Shown one piece after another: positions 53,801 to 62,605 of a DNA stretch of 64,000 bases. The DNA comes from JACKBK01 sp963707275 (lineage in GTDB: Bacteria; Chloroflexota; Anaerolineae; JAAEKA01), in NCBI GenBank assembly GCA_963707275.1, contig CAVPPH010000004.1, positions 496,001-560,000 on the forward strand. The letters are read 5' to 3'. How positions within the stretch are numbered: the first letter of the stretch is position 1; each line of letters begins with the position of its first letter. Both the position numbers and the translations under genes were made by a program. The notes under the pieces are model-generated. The model worked only from the letters and a program-made list of their open reading frames with translations. It was not told where the DNA came from and searched no databases.

Positions 53801-54230
53801 TATAGGTTGGCGGCTCACCTGGCGTGGTAACGGTCGGCGTGGGTGTATAGGTTGGCGGCTCACCTGGCGTGGTGCTGGTCGGCGTCGGCGTATAGGTTGG
53901 CGGTTCACCTGGCGTGGTAACGGTCGGCGTCGGCGTATAGGTTGGCGGCTCACCTGGCGTGGTATCGGTCGGCGTCGGCGTATACGTTGGCGGCTCACCT
54001 GGCGTGGTAACGGTCGGCGTGGGTGTATAGGTTGGCGGCTCACCCGGCGTGGTGCTGGTCGGCGTCGGCGTATCGGTTGGCGGCTCACCTGGCGTGGTGC
54101 TGGTCGGCGTCGGCGTATCGGTTGGCGGCTCCCCTGGCGTGGTGCTGGTCGGCGTCGGCGTATACGTTGGCGGCTTAACCGGCGGCTCAGGCACGCGCAC
54201 CTCGATAATGACTTCCTGGTAGTGACCCGC
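50862..54230 (-). CDS. Giant surface protein, part 2 of 4: Pro-Thr repeat stalk, SdrD-B-like domain, membrane helix
   Basis: About 57 copies of a 15-residue unit (PPTYTPTPTSTTPGE and variants) form a stalk of roughly 860 residues. Then comes a collagen-binding/SdrD-B-like domain: GCIDGYNVSDLNAGLVGWTIRARL, DSTGYYRIDWLPLGTYLVWEE and WEPVTPAEQLVTVI. A second short stalk follows, and one membrane helix (LLWILPCLCAIWLTLLALLLWLIL), with stop at 50862. The stalk is long enough to reach well beyond the cell surface. Frameshift near 54230 joins part 1 (...YADGMNKT) to VIIEVRVPEPPVKPP. Confidence 0.75.
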   Translation of the reverse strand, partial: AGHYQEVIIEVRVPEPPVKPPTYTPTPTSTTPGEPPTDTPTPTSTTPGEPPTDTPTPTSTTPGEPPTYTPTPTVTTPGEPPTYTPTPTDTTPGEPPTYTPTPTVTTPGEPPTYTPTPTSTTPGEPPTYTPTPTVTTPGEPPTYTPTPTVTTPGEPPTDTPTPTSTTPGEPPTDTPTPTSTTPGEPPTYTPTATVTTPGEPPTDTPTPTSTTPGEPPTYTPTPTSTTPGEPPTDTPTPTVTTPGEPPTYTPTPTSTAPGEPPTDTPTPTSTTPGEPPTYTPTPTVTTPGEPPTYTPTPTVTTPGEPPTDTPTPTSTAPGEPPTYTPTPTSTAPGEPPTYTPTPTVTTPGEPPADTPTATVTAPGEPPTDTPTATVTAPGEPPTYTPTPTSTTPGEPPTYTPTPTSTTPGEPPTYTPTPTSTTPGEPPTDTPTPTSTTTGEPPTYTPTPTVTTPGEPPTGTPTPTVTAPGEPPTDTPTPSVTTPGKPPTDTPTPTVTTPGKLPTDTPTPTVTVTGETSTDTPTPSVTRPGESSTDTPTPSVTVPGEPPIGTPTPTVTAPGEKSTDTPTPTVTAPGEPPTDTPTPSVTTPGKPPTDTPTPTVTTPGESPTGTPTPTVTTPGGSPTDTPTPSVTTPGESPTDTPTPTVTTPGELPTDTPTPSVTTPGESSTDTPTPTVTTPGESPIGTPTPTVTVPGEPPTDTPTPSVTTPGESSTDTPTPTVTTPSESPTGTPTPTVTVPGETLTDTPTPTVTAPGEPPTDTPTPTVTTPGEPPTDTPTPTVTTPGKLSTDTPTPTVTVPGETSTDTPTPSVTAPGEPPTSTPTPTVTTPGESPTSTPTPTVTVPGEPPTDTPTPSVTTPGESPTDTPTPTVTTPGEVPTDTPTATPSVTATATETDAVTPVSPVPPGLRSQGCIDGYNVSDLNAGLVGWTIRARLADGSGQEFMDTSDSTGYYRIDWLPLGTYLVWEEMQSGWEPVTPAEQLVTVISAGACQSTGFTNRQRPPNIVTPPVPPCQSGATGACCPSNIPGAGCNPTPVTPCCVPGVIAPVTDTPEPPVTATPAPGTTATPTPTPGGKTIIVPPRWLGSLGSSLLWILPCLCAIWLTLLALLLWLILSRTQPAIPIA
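51590..54180. repeat. 45-bp tandem repeat array (about 57 units)
   Basis: The period is 45 bp (15 codons) and the array encodes the stalk. Units at the 54-kb end are more uniform (frequent CTGGTCGGCGTCGGCGTAT); those near 51.6-52.7 kb vary more, which suggests recent expansion at one end. Because the period is a multiple of three, several frames on both strands stay open through the array; only the minus-strand Thr/Pro frame is flanked by real domains. Confidence 0.9.
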
Positions 54231-54964
54231 GTCTTGTTCATGCCGTCGGCGTAACCGACAACCGCCACGATCTGCCCCGGCGCGGGAACAAATGCCGCAT
54301 TCTGCTCGGCCGCTGTAACCATGGCCCAGGCCGCGTCGGTCATCGCAAACGCCGGATCGGATTGCCCCAAAAGATGCCAGAGGGCTACCTGCACATCCTT
54401 GGCGTCGCCCTGTTTGTTGTTCAACAGGTAGTTGATCTTGCCCCACGGCAGCCGGTAAAGATCGGAGGGCAGGTTGGGATCATAGCTGGAATACAGGCGG
54501 GCGCGCGGGCTGCCGTCAGTCCGCTGGCCGACCTCGATGCACCAGGCAGGATGCACGCCGTCGGCAACATCGAACCCGACTCCGATGCCGCTCAACGTAA
54601 CATCGATTGATGTTCCCTGGCTCCCCCGCATCCACGGGCCGTAGGTTACTGTCACCCGCTGTGTCGGCAACGAGATGGTCGGCGCTGCCCTGGTCGGTGT
54701 CGCTTCCGCCGCCGCGCCAGGCAAGCGAATGACCAGTCCGACGTACGGTCTCGCGTTGGAATTGGCCGCCTGCAGCGCTTCCACGGCAATGCCGGTGCGC
54801 GCGGCGATGGTCTGCCAGGTGTCGCCCGGCTGGACGACATACATGCTGCCGGGCGGCGGCTGGACTGTCTGCCCCAGGCCGATGGCTGGCAGCAGCAAGA
54901 GGCATACGGCCAGGGTCAGCCCCAGCAGGATGGCTCGTCTGTGTCTTGTGGCCGCTTTTTGCAT
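54230..54964 (-). CDS. Giant surface protein, part 1 of 4: signal peptide, LysM, thioester-type domain
   Basis: ATG 54964 starts a signal peptide (RRAILLGLTLAVCLLLLPAIGLGQ). A LysM motif follows (MYVVQPGDTWQTIAARTGIAVEALQAAN...VGLVIRLP), which binds glycan. The next 150 residues resemble a TQXA/thioester domain: HPAWCIEVGQ holds the candidate Cys and KDVQVALWHLLG the candidate Gln of an internal Cys-Gln thioester. Such domains let surface adhesins attach covalently to a target. After YADGMNKT the frame breaks near 54230. The full gene (54964-49527) would encode about 1,810 residues. Confidence 0.7.
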
Positions 54965-55069
54965 GTTTTGTTGACGAGACTTTGGGAGTCGCCGCTTTCC
55001 TGTGACAACCGGGCTGTCGCGGTCAGGAGAAGCTCCTTGGGTTGACCCGGCGACTTCCGAAGTCTGGAT

Positions 55070-57570
55070 TTACAGGTTGCGCATCTCGTTGGCGACCGCT
55101 TGCTTGAAGCCGCCGCTGTCATACTTCGATGTGTAGCGCAGATGGATAATCACGTCGGTGATGCTGCTCAGATCGAAGTTCTCCGGCGACTTGGCGATCT
55201 CCAGCCGCCAGGCCGACACCGCGCCCGTTCCCTCGAAGGGGAAGTAGCGGTCGTCGAAGAAGAAGTCCAGCGCAAACATACCGTCGTCGCCGCCATCTTC
55301 GTCGATGCGGGAGATCGCGACCTGCTGGTTGGCCCGCCAGTTGGTGCGCAGAACGCCTGCATCCGGCTGCTCGGCGCCGTCGACGCCCATCAGGTAGCGC
55401 ACCGCGTCGATGTTGGGCTCCAGCAGCGTGCGGTTGCCAAGCTGGGTCAGGGTCGCATACAGCGCGTCGTACGGGCTGACCTCGGTAGAGGTCTTGATGG
55501 AAATGCCGACGGTCTTGATCATGCGCGCGTAGTGGCCGGGGAAGTCCTTGTTGAAAAGCACCTCGCCCAGTTGGAAGTCGGTTTTTCCGCCGCTGGTCAA
55601 CTCGGCCAGCGCCGTCGGCAAGGACCGCTGCATCGAGATCTGTTTTTCGATCTCCTGGAAGCGGCTGTCCTGCTCGAGATGCGACTTCTCCATGCGGTTC
55701 AGTTCCAGCAGCAACGAGTCGCCGGCCAGCAGGCCCTTCTTGAGGCTGTCCCAGTGGCCGAAGCTGACGTAGTTCTGGGTCGTGGGCAGCTCAAACTGCA
55801 AGGCCTTCTCGGCTGATTTGGCGTAGTCATAGGCCAGCTTGTAGCTCTGGAAGTACAGACCGGACAGCCGGCTGACCATCCAGTTGTAGAGCGCCTGGCT
55901 GCTGAACTTGCTTTGGTAAAAGTCAGCGATTTCACGGTTCTGTTGTTGCGTCTTCTTGTGGATGGCAAGTTGCTGGCGGGCAATCTCCAACTGTAGATTG
56001 GCGATGGCCAGCTGCCGGTCGATTTCTTTCAACTCATGCCCGGCAATCGTCCGTTCGAACTCCCACTCCGCGGCGCGACGTGCGAACTCTGCTGCTTTCG
56101 CGGCGATTTCGGCTCCACCCTCCAGTCCTGTCGCGACCGCATCCAGACCCTCGGCAACTGCGCCAGAAATACCTTCCGCCTCATCGCCGCCAAACTTGAC
56201 GTACGCAACAGGGCTGCCGCCAAATCCTGACGCGCCCACGGTGACCGACGGCATCGTTGACGTAGCTTCCTTTACTACCTTGGCGACACCGGCTGCCCCC
56301 TTGACCACAAGTGCAATTCCTTGCAGGGCCAGCCATGCAATTTCACCGGCATTTAGCCCGCCGTTAATCAGGTTGTTGAACCGGTTCCAGCGCGCCTGGA
56401 TGCTCTCCTTGCTGATGTTGAGCGCTTCGATGGTTTCGTCGATCACCTCCACTTCCTTCTCCATGATCGACGTCGTCAGATCGAGGATCTGCTTCTCGTG
56501 GGTGTTTTGCAGGACGGCCAACGCCTCAGCATCCTTCTTTTCCAGCGCGTCCAGCAGGGCCGAGCCCAGGTCGCTGACGGTGGATGCCATGTCCTTGGCG
56601 CGGTCCCACATGTACGAGTAGCGGTAGTGCGGCACTGGCACGTTCAGTTCGGACAGCACGCTGCCCAGATCGCGCCCGCCGGCAATCGCCCGCACCAGAT
56701 CCATCGGGTTGATGGGCGGCTGGAACAGCGCCAGTTGGCGGAAGGTGCCCTCGATGTTCAGGCTGTGGCGGATCTTGTAGAGGCGGTCTTCGACCCGATC
56801 CCAGTAGCCCATGAACTGCTCGTTCTCGATCACGCAGAAATCGGTCACGATCGCGCTGTTGGGCGTCAACGGCGCCGGGCCGGCCAGCGCCGGCACAGCC
56901 AGCCGCCGGTTCAGCTCGACGATGAAGTCGGGCACAACGTTTGGCGGCGCAGACTGGCTGGACAGCACATCGTCCAGCGTTCCCACCTCGCGCAGGTCTT
57001 TGACCGCCTTGGACTGCGGCCGTGCGCCCAGCAGATTGTAGGCCAGCACGTAGAGCTGCGCGGCTTCGTTGATCAACTCGCGCAAGTCCTGGCTGAACAG
57101 ATTGTCGCCCCAGTCCAGCAGGTTGTCGATGTACTTCATGACAATCGCCTTTTGGTAGGCGTTGATGCGCAGTCGGGCGATGGCGTGCGGATCGAACGGG
57201 TCCTGGCGGTATTCCTCCAACGCATCCTTGTTGGACAGCATTTGGCGCAGTGTTTCCAACGAGAGGTCGCGGAAGGGGCGGAACTGCCAGTAGCGGTCGT
57301 TTGGGTTGGCTGAGGGATCCGGGTTCTTCGGCTCGACAATCGTCGGATTGAAGATGTAATGATACCAGCGCTGCGCGTCGGCGAAGTTCTGATTGGTGTT
57401 GAGCTGGTTGGCGATGAAGAACGGGATGTGGAAGAAAATCTCCCGGTAATACAGTCCGTAGGCGCCGTCGAAATCGATGCCAGTCGTGACAGTTCCGGTG
57501 GCTCGGTCATAGTTGGGAGCTATGACAGCCGGTCCGGGCTGATAAGTTTTGGCGAAGTCGATCTCGAGCG
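55070..57570 (-). CDS. Tc-toxin A-subunit-like protein, part 6 of 6: C-terminal TcB-binding and coiled-coil region
   Basis: The frame from about 57570 reads ALEIDFAKTYQPGPAV, GLYYREIFFHIPFFIANQLN and FADAQRWYHYIFNPT, then DRYWQFRPFRDLSLETLRQML, the hallmark TcA blocks. A long helical region with NKQALEEYR-type helices and a Gly/Ala-rich hydrophobic hairpin-like stretch (WLALQGIALVVKGAAGVAKVVKEA) follows. The end domain (ELPTTQNYVSFGHWDSLKKGLLAGDSLLLELNRMEK, FDLSSITDVIIHLRYTSKYDSGGF) matches the TcB-binding domain. Stop at 55070. Tc A subunits form pentameric pores that inject a toxin carried by B-C subunits; no B or C gene lies in the window. Confidence 0.8.
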
Positions 57571-58260
57571 CGCTGCTGCGTCTTCAGGTTGAGCAATGAG
57601 TCGATGCCGCCGGCAAACAGATCCTGGACCAGGTCGTGAACCACGAATGTGCTCAGGCGGGTGAACTCAACCCGGAAAATGCTCCACGGATTCGCTGCCA
57701 CAGCCGTCAAAGCATTGTCGACCTGGAAGTGCATATTCAGCGGCTGTGGATTGCCCTGGTTGGTGTCCGCGCCATAGTCGAATTTGAGGCGTTCCGTGGC
57801 AGTCTTGAGCGGCTGCTGACTGATGAGCTTGATCAGAAACTGCTCATCGCCGGTGTCCAGAACGTACCAGCCGGGTTGGTTGTTGACATCAGCAAAGGAG
57901 GCGTCAAAGGCGGACAGGTTGTTCAGCAGGGTGTGCGAGGGGTCGGCCACCGCAAACTGGAAGTCGGCACCCGATACTCCCATCGCTCCGAGGAACGCCT
58001 TGATCTGATTGGGATCGTTGGTTTGTACGTTGCTGAAGGCCGACCACAGCGCCATCATCGCCCGGAACTGCTGGAACTCGGCATCGGTCAACTTGAAGTT
58101 GCGGTTTGCTGCACTCATGATCCAGGTTCTGACATCAGGCCGGAAGCGGCTCAACGTCGATTGCTGGCCGGTGGCATAGTCGTTGATGCTGAACTCGGGC
58201 GTCTCCAGAACGTAGAGCTGATCCAGCGCCAGGTCCAGATCGTAGGATGAGGAAGTACCT
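57507..58260 (-). CDS. Tc-toxin A-subunit-like protein, part 5 of 6
   Basis: Frame from about 58260 (YDLDLALDQLYVLETPEFSINDYATG) through NFKLTDAEFQQFRAMMALWSAFSNVQ to VFTRLSTFVV-type strands and LFAGGIDSLLNL near 57590. The frameshift near 57575 leads into part 6. STFVVHDLVQDLFAGGIDSLLN is a TcA-type block preceding the REIFFHIPF region. Residues after NLKTQQ in this frame are out of frame. Confidence 0.65.
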
Positions 58261-58263
58261 TGC

Positions 58264-59106
58264 TCAACCGTGAGTGTCAGGTTGAAGGAACTCGTCGGTC
58301 TGAAGTGTGTTGCGGATGCTGCGGCGGATGTCCTTGCCCCAGAGCAGCAGGATGCGTTCGCGTTCCGTCGGCGGCACCGGCTCGGCGACCTGTTCCAGAT
58401 CCAATGGCGGGCTGGATGCTTGCAGGTTGAGATTCGCCCGGTTTTCGTTGCGATCCAGACCGAGGTGGAACAGACCTTGCGCCAGGCTGGTCGTTCTGCG
58501 CTGGCGACTGTCGGCCGCGATCGTCGCCGCGCTGCGCGCCTGGTTCCACAGGCGGAACTCGCTCAACTGGGTGGTGAAGTGCGACGGAACATTCTTCTCC
58601 TGCCCGATAGTCAACTCGCTGCCCTGGCTGAACACGCGTGTCGCGGCGTTGGCATTTGCGGCCATGTTCTGACCGTCGATCAGGAGATTCAGCCCATAGA
58701 CGCCGGCGCTGACATCGTAGGTCATGACTACGGCGATCTGCTGCCAGCGGCCGTAGGCGACCGTTGCACGAGCCACGGTATTGTTGCCGATGCGAACCAC
58801 CAGTTCCAGGTCCAGGGTCTGCCACTTATCGGCGGCGATCGCGTCCAGGAGCGCCTGGTTTGCCGCATCGACGGCCGCCTGAGCGGCATCTCGTTCGGCC
58901 TGAGTTGGTGCGGGATTGGTGCGGCCGGCCAGAGTTGTCCGGGCGGTGACAGCCGCGTTCAGCGCTGGCGCGCGCGGCGCCAACATCCGGTGAACCGGGA
59001 ATGCGGGTAATGTTGTCAGAAACCTAAATCTGGAAGTTCTCATCCGGTTTCGTGAGTTCCAGTAGCGACCTCTTGTTATCATAGAACACCAACGACAGCG
59101 TTTCAC
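58264..59106 (-). CDS. Tc-toxin A-subunit-like protein, part 4 of 6: inserted LamG-like domain
   Basis: True coding is about 59030-58285. After ALNAAVTARTTLAGR and a helical pair (QAAVDAANQALLDAIAADKW) comes a concanavalin/LamG-like jelly roll: GRWQQIAVVMTYDVSAGVYGLNLLIDGQNM, ELTIGQEKNVPSHFTTQLSEFRLWNQARS. This is an insertion in the TcA body that could bind carbohydrate or a receptor. Frameshifts bound it at about 59030 and 58285. Confidence 0.6.
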   Translation of the reverse strand: MKRCRWCSMITRGRYWNSRNRMRTSRFRFLTTLPAFPVHRMLAPRAPALNAAVTARTTLAGRTNPAPTQAERDAAQAAVDAANQALLDAIAADKWQTLDLELVVRIGNNTVARATVAYGRWQQIAVVMTYDVSAGVYGLNLLIDGQNMAANANAATRVFSQGSELTIGQEKNVPSHFTTQLSEFRLWNQARSAATIAADSRQRRTTSLAQGLFHLGLDRNENRANLNLQASSPPLDLEQVAEPVPPTERERILLLWGKDIRRSIRNTLQTDEFLQPDTHG

Positions 59107-61690
59107 CAGTTGGTTGCTGTTCAGCAGTTGCGTCCAACTTCCTGTTGTTGCGGAAGTTCGCCAGGAACGACCAAGTCATTTGGGTCATGTCCATAGCCGG
59201 CACAGACAGCTGAAGCCTGGTTGCATTGGGCGCGTTTGTCTCGAGCTGCAACACCTCGACGGCCTGCTCTTGCGTGACGATCTGCTGCTGGGAAGTGGGG
59301 AACCAGGTTTCCAGGGAGCGCTGCAGATATGGCCGCTGCCACTCGGGGCGCACGATCTCCGACTTCTCCAGGTGCCGCCCTAGCTCCATGAAGGTCTGAG
59401 GCTGTATCCACTCCTTTGCGAGGTTGAGATAGGTGTACTTGATCGTTGCCTTGAAGACGTCGACGTTCTCCTCCTCGCGAATCTCTGTGCCGCCGGTTTT
59501 GATCTTGAGCTTGTAGCCCTGCTTGTCTTGCATCGGGTCTTTGTCAGGCGGCTGTGTTGCTCGCACCGGGCGCAACTCGGTGATCTTGGCAAACTCCACC
59601 CAGAAGATGAACAGGCGATTGAACGCGTACACCGGCACCGCGAAATCGGCGTCGATGCTGATGCTGATCTTCTGCCAGGGCGTCCAGCGCTTGCCGTCTA
59701 CATTTTCGCGCAGGTAATAGACCTTGGGCTCGGTGCGCGTCCGGCCCAGCAGATAGAGCGTGCCTTTCTCATTCTTGCCCTCGAAATAGCTGCCCACGAT
59801 CTTCAGGTTGGCTACCTCGACAAACTTGTCCAGGTAGCGGGTATACGCCTTATCTACCATAGCGGCATTCAGGTCGCCTTGTAGCAGATCCTGTTCGAGT
59901 TCCTCGAAGAACGGCGTTTTGTTGTCGCGCAGTTCCGGCTCGATGTAGTTCTCAGGGTAGAGGAAGACCTTGCGATTGGCCTCCCAGACCCGATAGTTCT
60001 TCATCCATTCCCACTGCTGGGGATCTACCGAGGACGGATCGATACCTCGCTCCAGGTTCATCCTGCAGCGCTGCACGTAGAGTTGCAGGCTGGCAATCGC
60101 CTGTACCATGCGCGAGGTGTCCACCTCGCTGCCGGTTTGCAGGTCCAGCAGCAGGTAATCCGACAGCACGTCCGGGCTGCGGCGCCCGGCGAAGTCGGGC
60201 GAAATGGCCAGCATGGCCCGTCCCAGCAGTGCATCGCGCATCTGTAAGGCCAAGCGGTCGTGGATCGGGCGTGACACTTTTTCCCACTGCGCGTCGTCGT
60301 AGTGCGAGCGCAGCACCTCCAGCAGGTTGGCCGACTGGCGGGCGTAGAAGTCGTAACTCAGGTCGGCTGTCTGGGCGATCTGCGTCGTGAAGAAGTCCAC
60401 ATCGACGTGCAGGGTCTCGGCGATTTCGAACATGGCGCGCAGACGTTCCAGCCCCGCCACCCTGTTGTAGACCAGTTCCGTCTCGAATGTCACCATCAGC
60501 GAGCGGATCTGTCGCTCTTCCCAGGTGGTCAACTGCTCGATGGCCGAGACGACGGCATCGACGTCGCTGCTGTCCGTGCTCAGCAGCGCAATCAGCTTCC
60601 CGTCCGTATCGACAAAGGTCGCCTTCAGGCTGGCGAAGAGATAGAGGCTGGTCAGATCGGCCAGGTCGGGGCGCAGTATCCTGACGACGCTGAAGCGGGC
60701 CGGGTCATCGACCAGCGCGCCGATCTCGTCGACGGTCAGGCCAAACTGCCCGGCCAGGAAGAGTATCTTGCTAAGTTGGTAGAGATAGCCGCCGGGACGC
60801 CCGGTCAGGCTGGCCGGCACCGGTTGTTGATCGTCGCGGATTGCGTAGAGGATATCGAACAGTTGCTTGAGCAGCGTTCTGGCCGCCAGTTGTCGCTGCG
60901 CTTCCAGTTCTGGACCGGTGAGCGCCGCGCCGGCTGCCGCAGTTGTCGCAGATCGTCCCAGGTGCTGCAAGACGGCCAAACTCCGGTCGGGCGTCGCGCC
61001 CACCAGATCCGACAGGCCAGCCAGGGTCGCGTTGGCGAGGCCGTCGCGCAGTTGCATCAGCTTGTTGGCCAGATCTGACTGGATCTTCAGGCCGCGCTCC
61101 AACGACTCGCGCAGCAGTGAGAGGGTGTCAGAGTTGGCCCCTGCAAAGCTGGTTAGCAGCCGCTTGTCGCCAAAGTCAGCTTTGGTGCGGTCGAGCAGGA
61201 TCTGGCCGGATTCGTCCAGCACCAGGCCGCTGTCGCCAATGAAACCGTTCGTCTTGAGCTGGTCAAGCTGCGCCTGCGTCAGACGGGCATAGGCAGCCTG
61301 CGTCATGTTCAGCTCTTGCTTGGTCGCATCCCCGACGTCGCCGGCGGCAGCCAGATGGACCAGCTTGTCGAACTGCACTGGCGCGGCGTAGTCCGGTCGC
61401 ACCGCCCCCTTTGCGTCCAGGATTTGCAGGCTGGCCGATTGCAGCAGATTTAACAGCCCGGTCGATTGCAACTCGCCGACCTCGGCGCTGACGAAGGTAT
61501 TGGCCTGCGCCAGCAGCTCGCCCGACTGGCGCTGCAAGCTGTCGGCCAGATCGCGCACCGCCGCATCGCTGTAGGGAAACTTGACTTGCTTGCTCTCGCG
61601 GTCGTTGGAGAGGAAGTCCAATTCGTAGACGTCGATACCGGTCCGCTGCATCCAGATGGCCCGGTCGGAGACCTGCATCAGCTTGTCCAG
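59024..61690 (-). CDS. Tc-toxin A-subunit-like protein, part 3 of 6: central shell and neuraminidase-like region
   Basis: A long open frame that continues part 2 after the in-frame TGA at 61691-61693 (first residues LDKLMQVSDRAIWMQ). It has the helical TcA shell (YLYQLSKILFLAGQFGLTVDEIGALVDD; LLEVLRSHYDDAQWEKVSRPIHDRLALQMRDALL). The decisive block is ANRKVFLYPENYIEPELRDNKTPFFEELEQDLLQ, the neuraminidase-like motif of Tc/SpvA toxins, followed by PKVYYLRENVDGKRWTPWQKISISIDADFAVPV and RLFIFWVEF. Confident Tc-family assignment. Confidence 0.85.
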   Translation of the reverse strand: MDKLMQVSDRAIWMQRTGIDVYELDFLSNDRESKQVKFPYSDAAVRDLADSLQRQSGELLAQANTFVSAEVGELQSTGLLNLLQSASLQILDAKGAVRPDYAAPVQFDKLVHLAAAGDVGDATKQELNMTQAAYARLTQAQLDQLKTNGFIGDSGLVLDESGQILLDRTKADFGDKRLLTSFAGANSDTLSLLRESLERGLKIQSDLANKLMQLRDGLANATLAGLSDLVGATPDRSLAVLQHLGRSATTAAAGAALTGPELEAQRQLAARTLLKQLFDILYAIRDDQQPVPASLTGRPGGYLYQLSKILFLAGQFGLTVDEIGALVDDPARFSVVRILRPDLADLTSLYLFASLKATFVDTDGKLIALLSTDSSDVDAVVSAIEQLTTWEERQIRSLMVTFETELVYNRVAGLERLRAMFEIAETLHVDVDFFTTQIAQTADLSYDFYARQSANLLEVLRSHYDDAQWEKVSRPIHDRLALQMRDALLGRAMLAISPDFAGRRSPDVLSDYLLLDLQTGSEVDTSRMVQAIASLQLYVQRCRMNLERGIDPSSVDPQQWEWMKNYRVWEANRKVFLYPENYIEPELRDNKTPFFEELEQDLLQGDLNAAMVDKAYTRYLDKFVEVANLKIVGSYFEGKNEKGTLYLLGRTRTEPKVYYLRENVDGKRWTPWQKISISIDADFAVPVYAFNRLFIFWVEFAKITELRPVRATQPPDKDPMQDKQGYKLKIKTGGTEIREEENVDVFKATIKYTYLNLAKEWIQPQTFMELGRHLEKSEIVRPEWQRPYLQRSLETWFPTSQQQIVTQEQAVEVLQLETNAPNATRLQLSVPAMDMTQMTWSFLANFRNNRKLDATAEQQPTGETLSLVFYDNKRSLLELTKPDENFQI

Positions 61691-62590
61691 TCAGTCGACC
61701 TTGGACAGCCCCATCAGCGCCATCAGCCGCTGAAATTCGGCGACGCTGAGCCGCAACATGCCGGGCAGCCGCGCCAGCCGGTAGAGGTTGGTCAGGTACT
61801 CGCCGTCCAGCTCGATGATGGTCTCGCCCTCGCCGCTGAGGGTTGCCACCAGCAAGTTCAGATTGTCGTGCGAGACGCGCAGCGCGCCCATCAGCCGGCT
61901 GCGGATCTGGCGGCTGAGTTCCTGATCAGTCGCACCGCTCATGTCCCAGCGCATCGCCTCGTCGATGTGGAACGGCCACGGCCTGAACACGTTGCCGCCG
62001 GGGTTGAAGGTGTCGTCGTACAGCGTCCGCCCATCCTCCATGCCGGTGTGCTGGATCTCGTACCACAGCGCCGTCAGGCGAACCATGGGCAGGCGATAGC
62101 GCTCCATCAGTCGTTTCAGGTTGGCCAGCCGGCCCAGCCCGTCTTCGTCCAGGCTGGAGCGCGGCATGATCCGCTCCGGCGCAGCGCCGACCGAGACGAT
62201 CTGCGCCGCCGGCGTCAACGTCCCTGTATGTCCCTTGCCGGAGAGATCGGGAATCTGGCCATTGGCCACCGCCTCGAATTGCCACCACAGGTCGAGGCCG
62301 GCCGCCGCGTCTGTGTTGCGCAACTGGCGATAGCGATACAAAGCGAGCTGGCGCGGCGTGCGCGCCGTCGTCCAGATGCGCAGGTCGAGTATCTCGCCTG
62401 CGAAGAGCGCCGCGTCCATCGGCTTGCCGGGGACGGCTGCCCCTCCGGCCACGCCCGCGCCTGTTCCGGCGCCACTGCCCTGTCCGCCGGCGGTTGTGCC
62501 GGCAGCCGTTGTTGGCGTGGTTGTCTGGCTGTTGCCTGCGGCCGGCGCAACCGCGGCCGGCCAACGCGCAACCAGCCCTGAACTCGCTGG
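61691..62590 (-). CDS. Tc-toxin A-subunit-like protein, part 2 of 6: LamG end and SpvA-like N-terminal region
   Basis: Starts in a Gly/Ala linker near 62590, then FAGEILDLRIWTTARTPRQLALYRYRQL (end of a LamG domain) and RIMPRSSLDEDGLGRLANLKRLMERYRLPMVRLTALWYEIQHTGMEDGRTLYDDTFNP, typical of TcA. Then SRQIRSRLMGALRVSHDNLNLLV and GEYLTNLYRLARLPGMLRLSVAEFQRLMALMGL. It ends SKVD at TGA 61691-61693, but the same frame continues directly into part 3. A Trp codon (TGG) there would restore the gene. Confidence 0.75.
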   Translation of the reverse strand, partial: PASSGLVARWPAAVAPAAGNSQTTTPTTAAGTTAGGQGSGAGTGAGVAGGAAVPGKPMDAALFAGEILDLRIWTTARTPRQLALYRYRQLRNTDAAAGLDLWWQFEAVANGQIPDLSGKGHTGTLTPAAQIVSVGAAPERIMPRSSLDEDGLGRLANLKRLMERYRLPMVRLTALWYEIQHTGMEDGRTLYDDTFNPGGNVFRPWPFHIDEAMRWDMSGATDQELSRQIRSRLMGALRVSHDNLNLLVATLSGEGETIIELDGEYLTNLYRLARLPGMLRLSVAEFQRLMALMGLSKVD

Positions 62591-62605
62591 CGGGCAGGCT
62601 CTCGG

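Noticed and set aside
51590..54180. CRISPR array
   Set aside because: The units are directly adjacent with no unique spacers and encode a continuous protein stalk.
52697..54240. Arg-Pro-rich minus-strand frame through the repeat array
   Set aside because: It is the out-of-frame continuation of the LysM/thioester frame after the shift near 54230. The Thr-Pro frame leads to real domains.
61691..61693. TGA as selenocysteine or as evidence of a TGA=Trp code
   Set aside because: Many intact genes here end in TGA, including overlapping ATGA stops, so the standard code is used. I noticed no SECIS-like hairpin.
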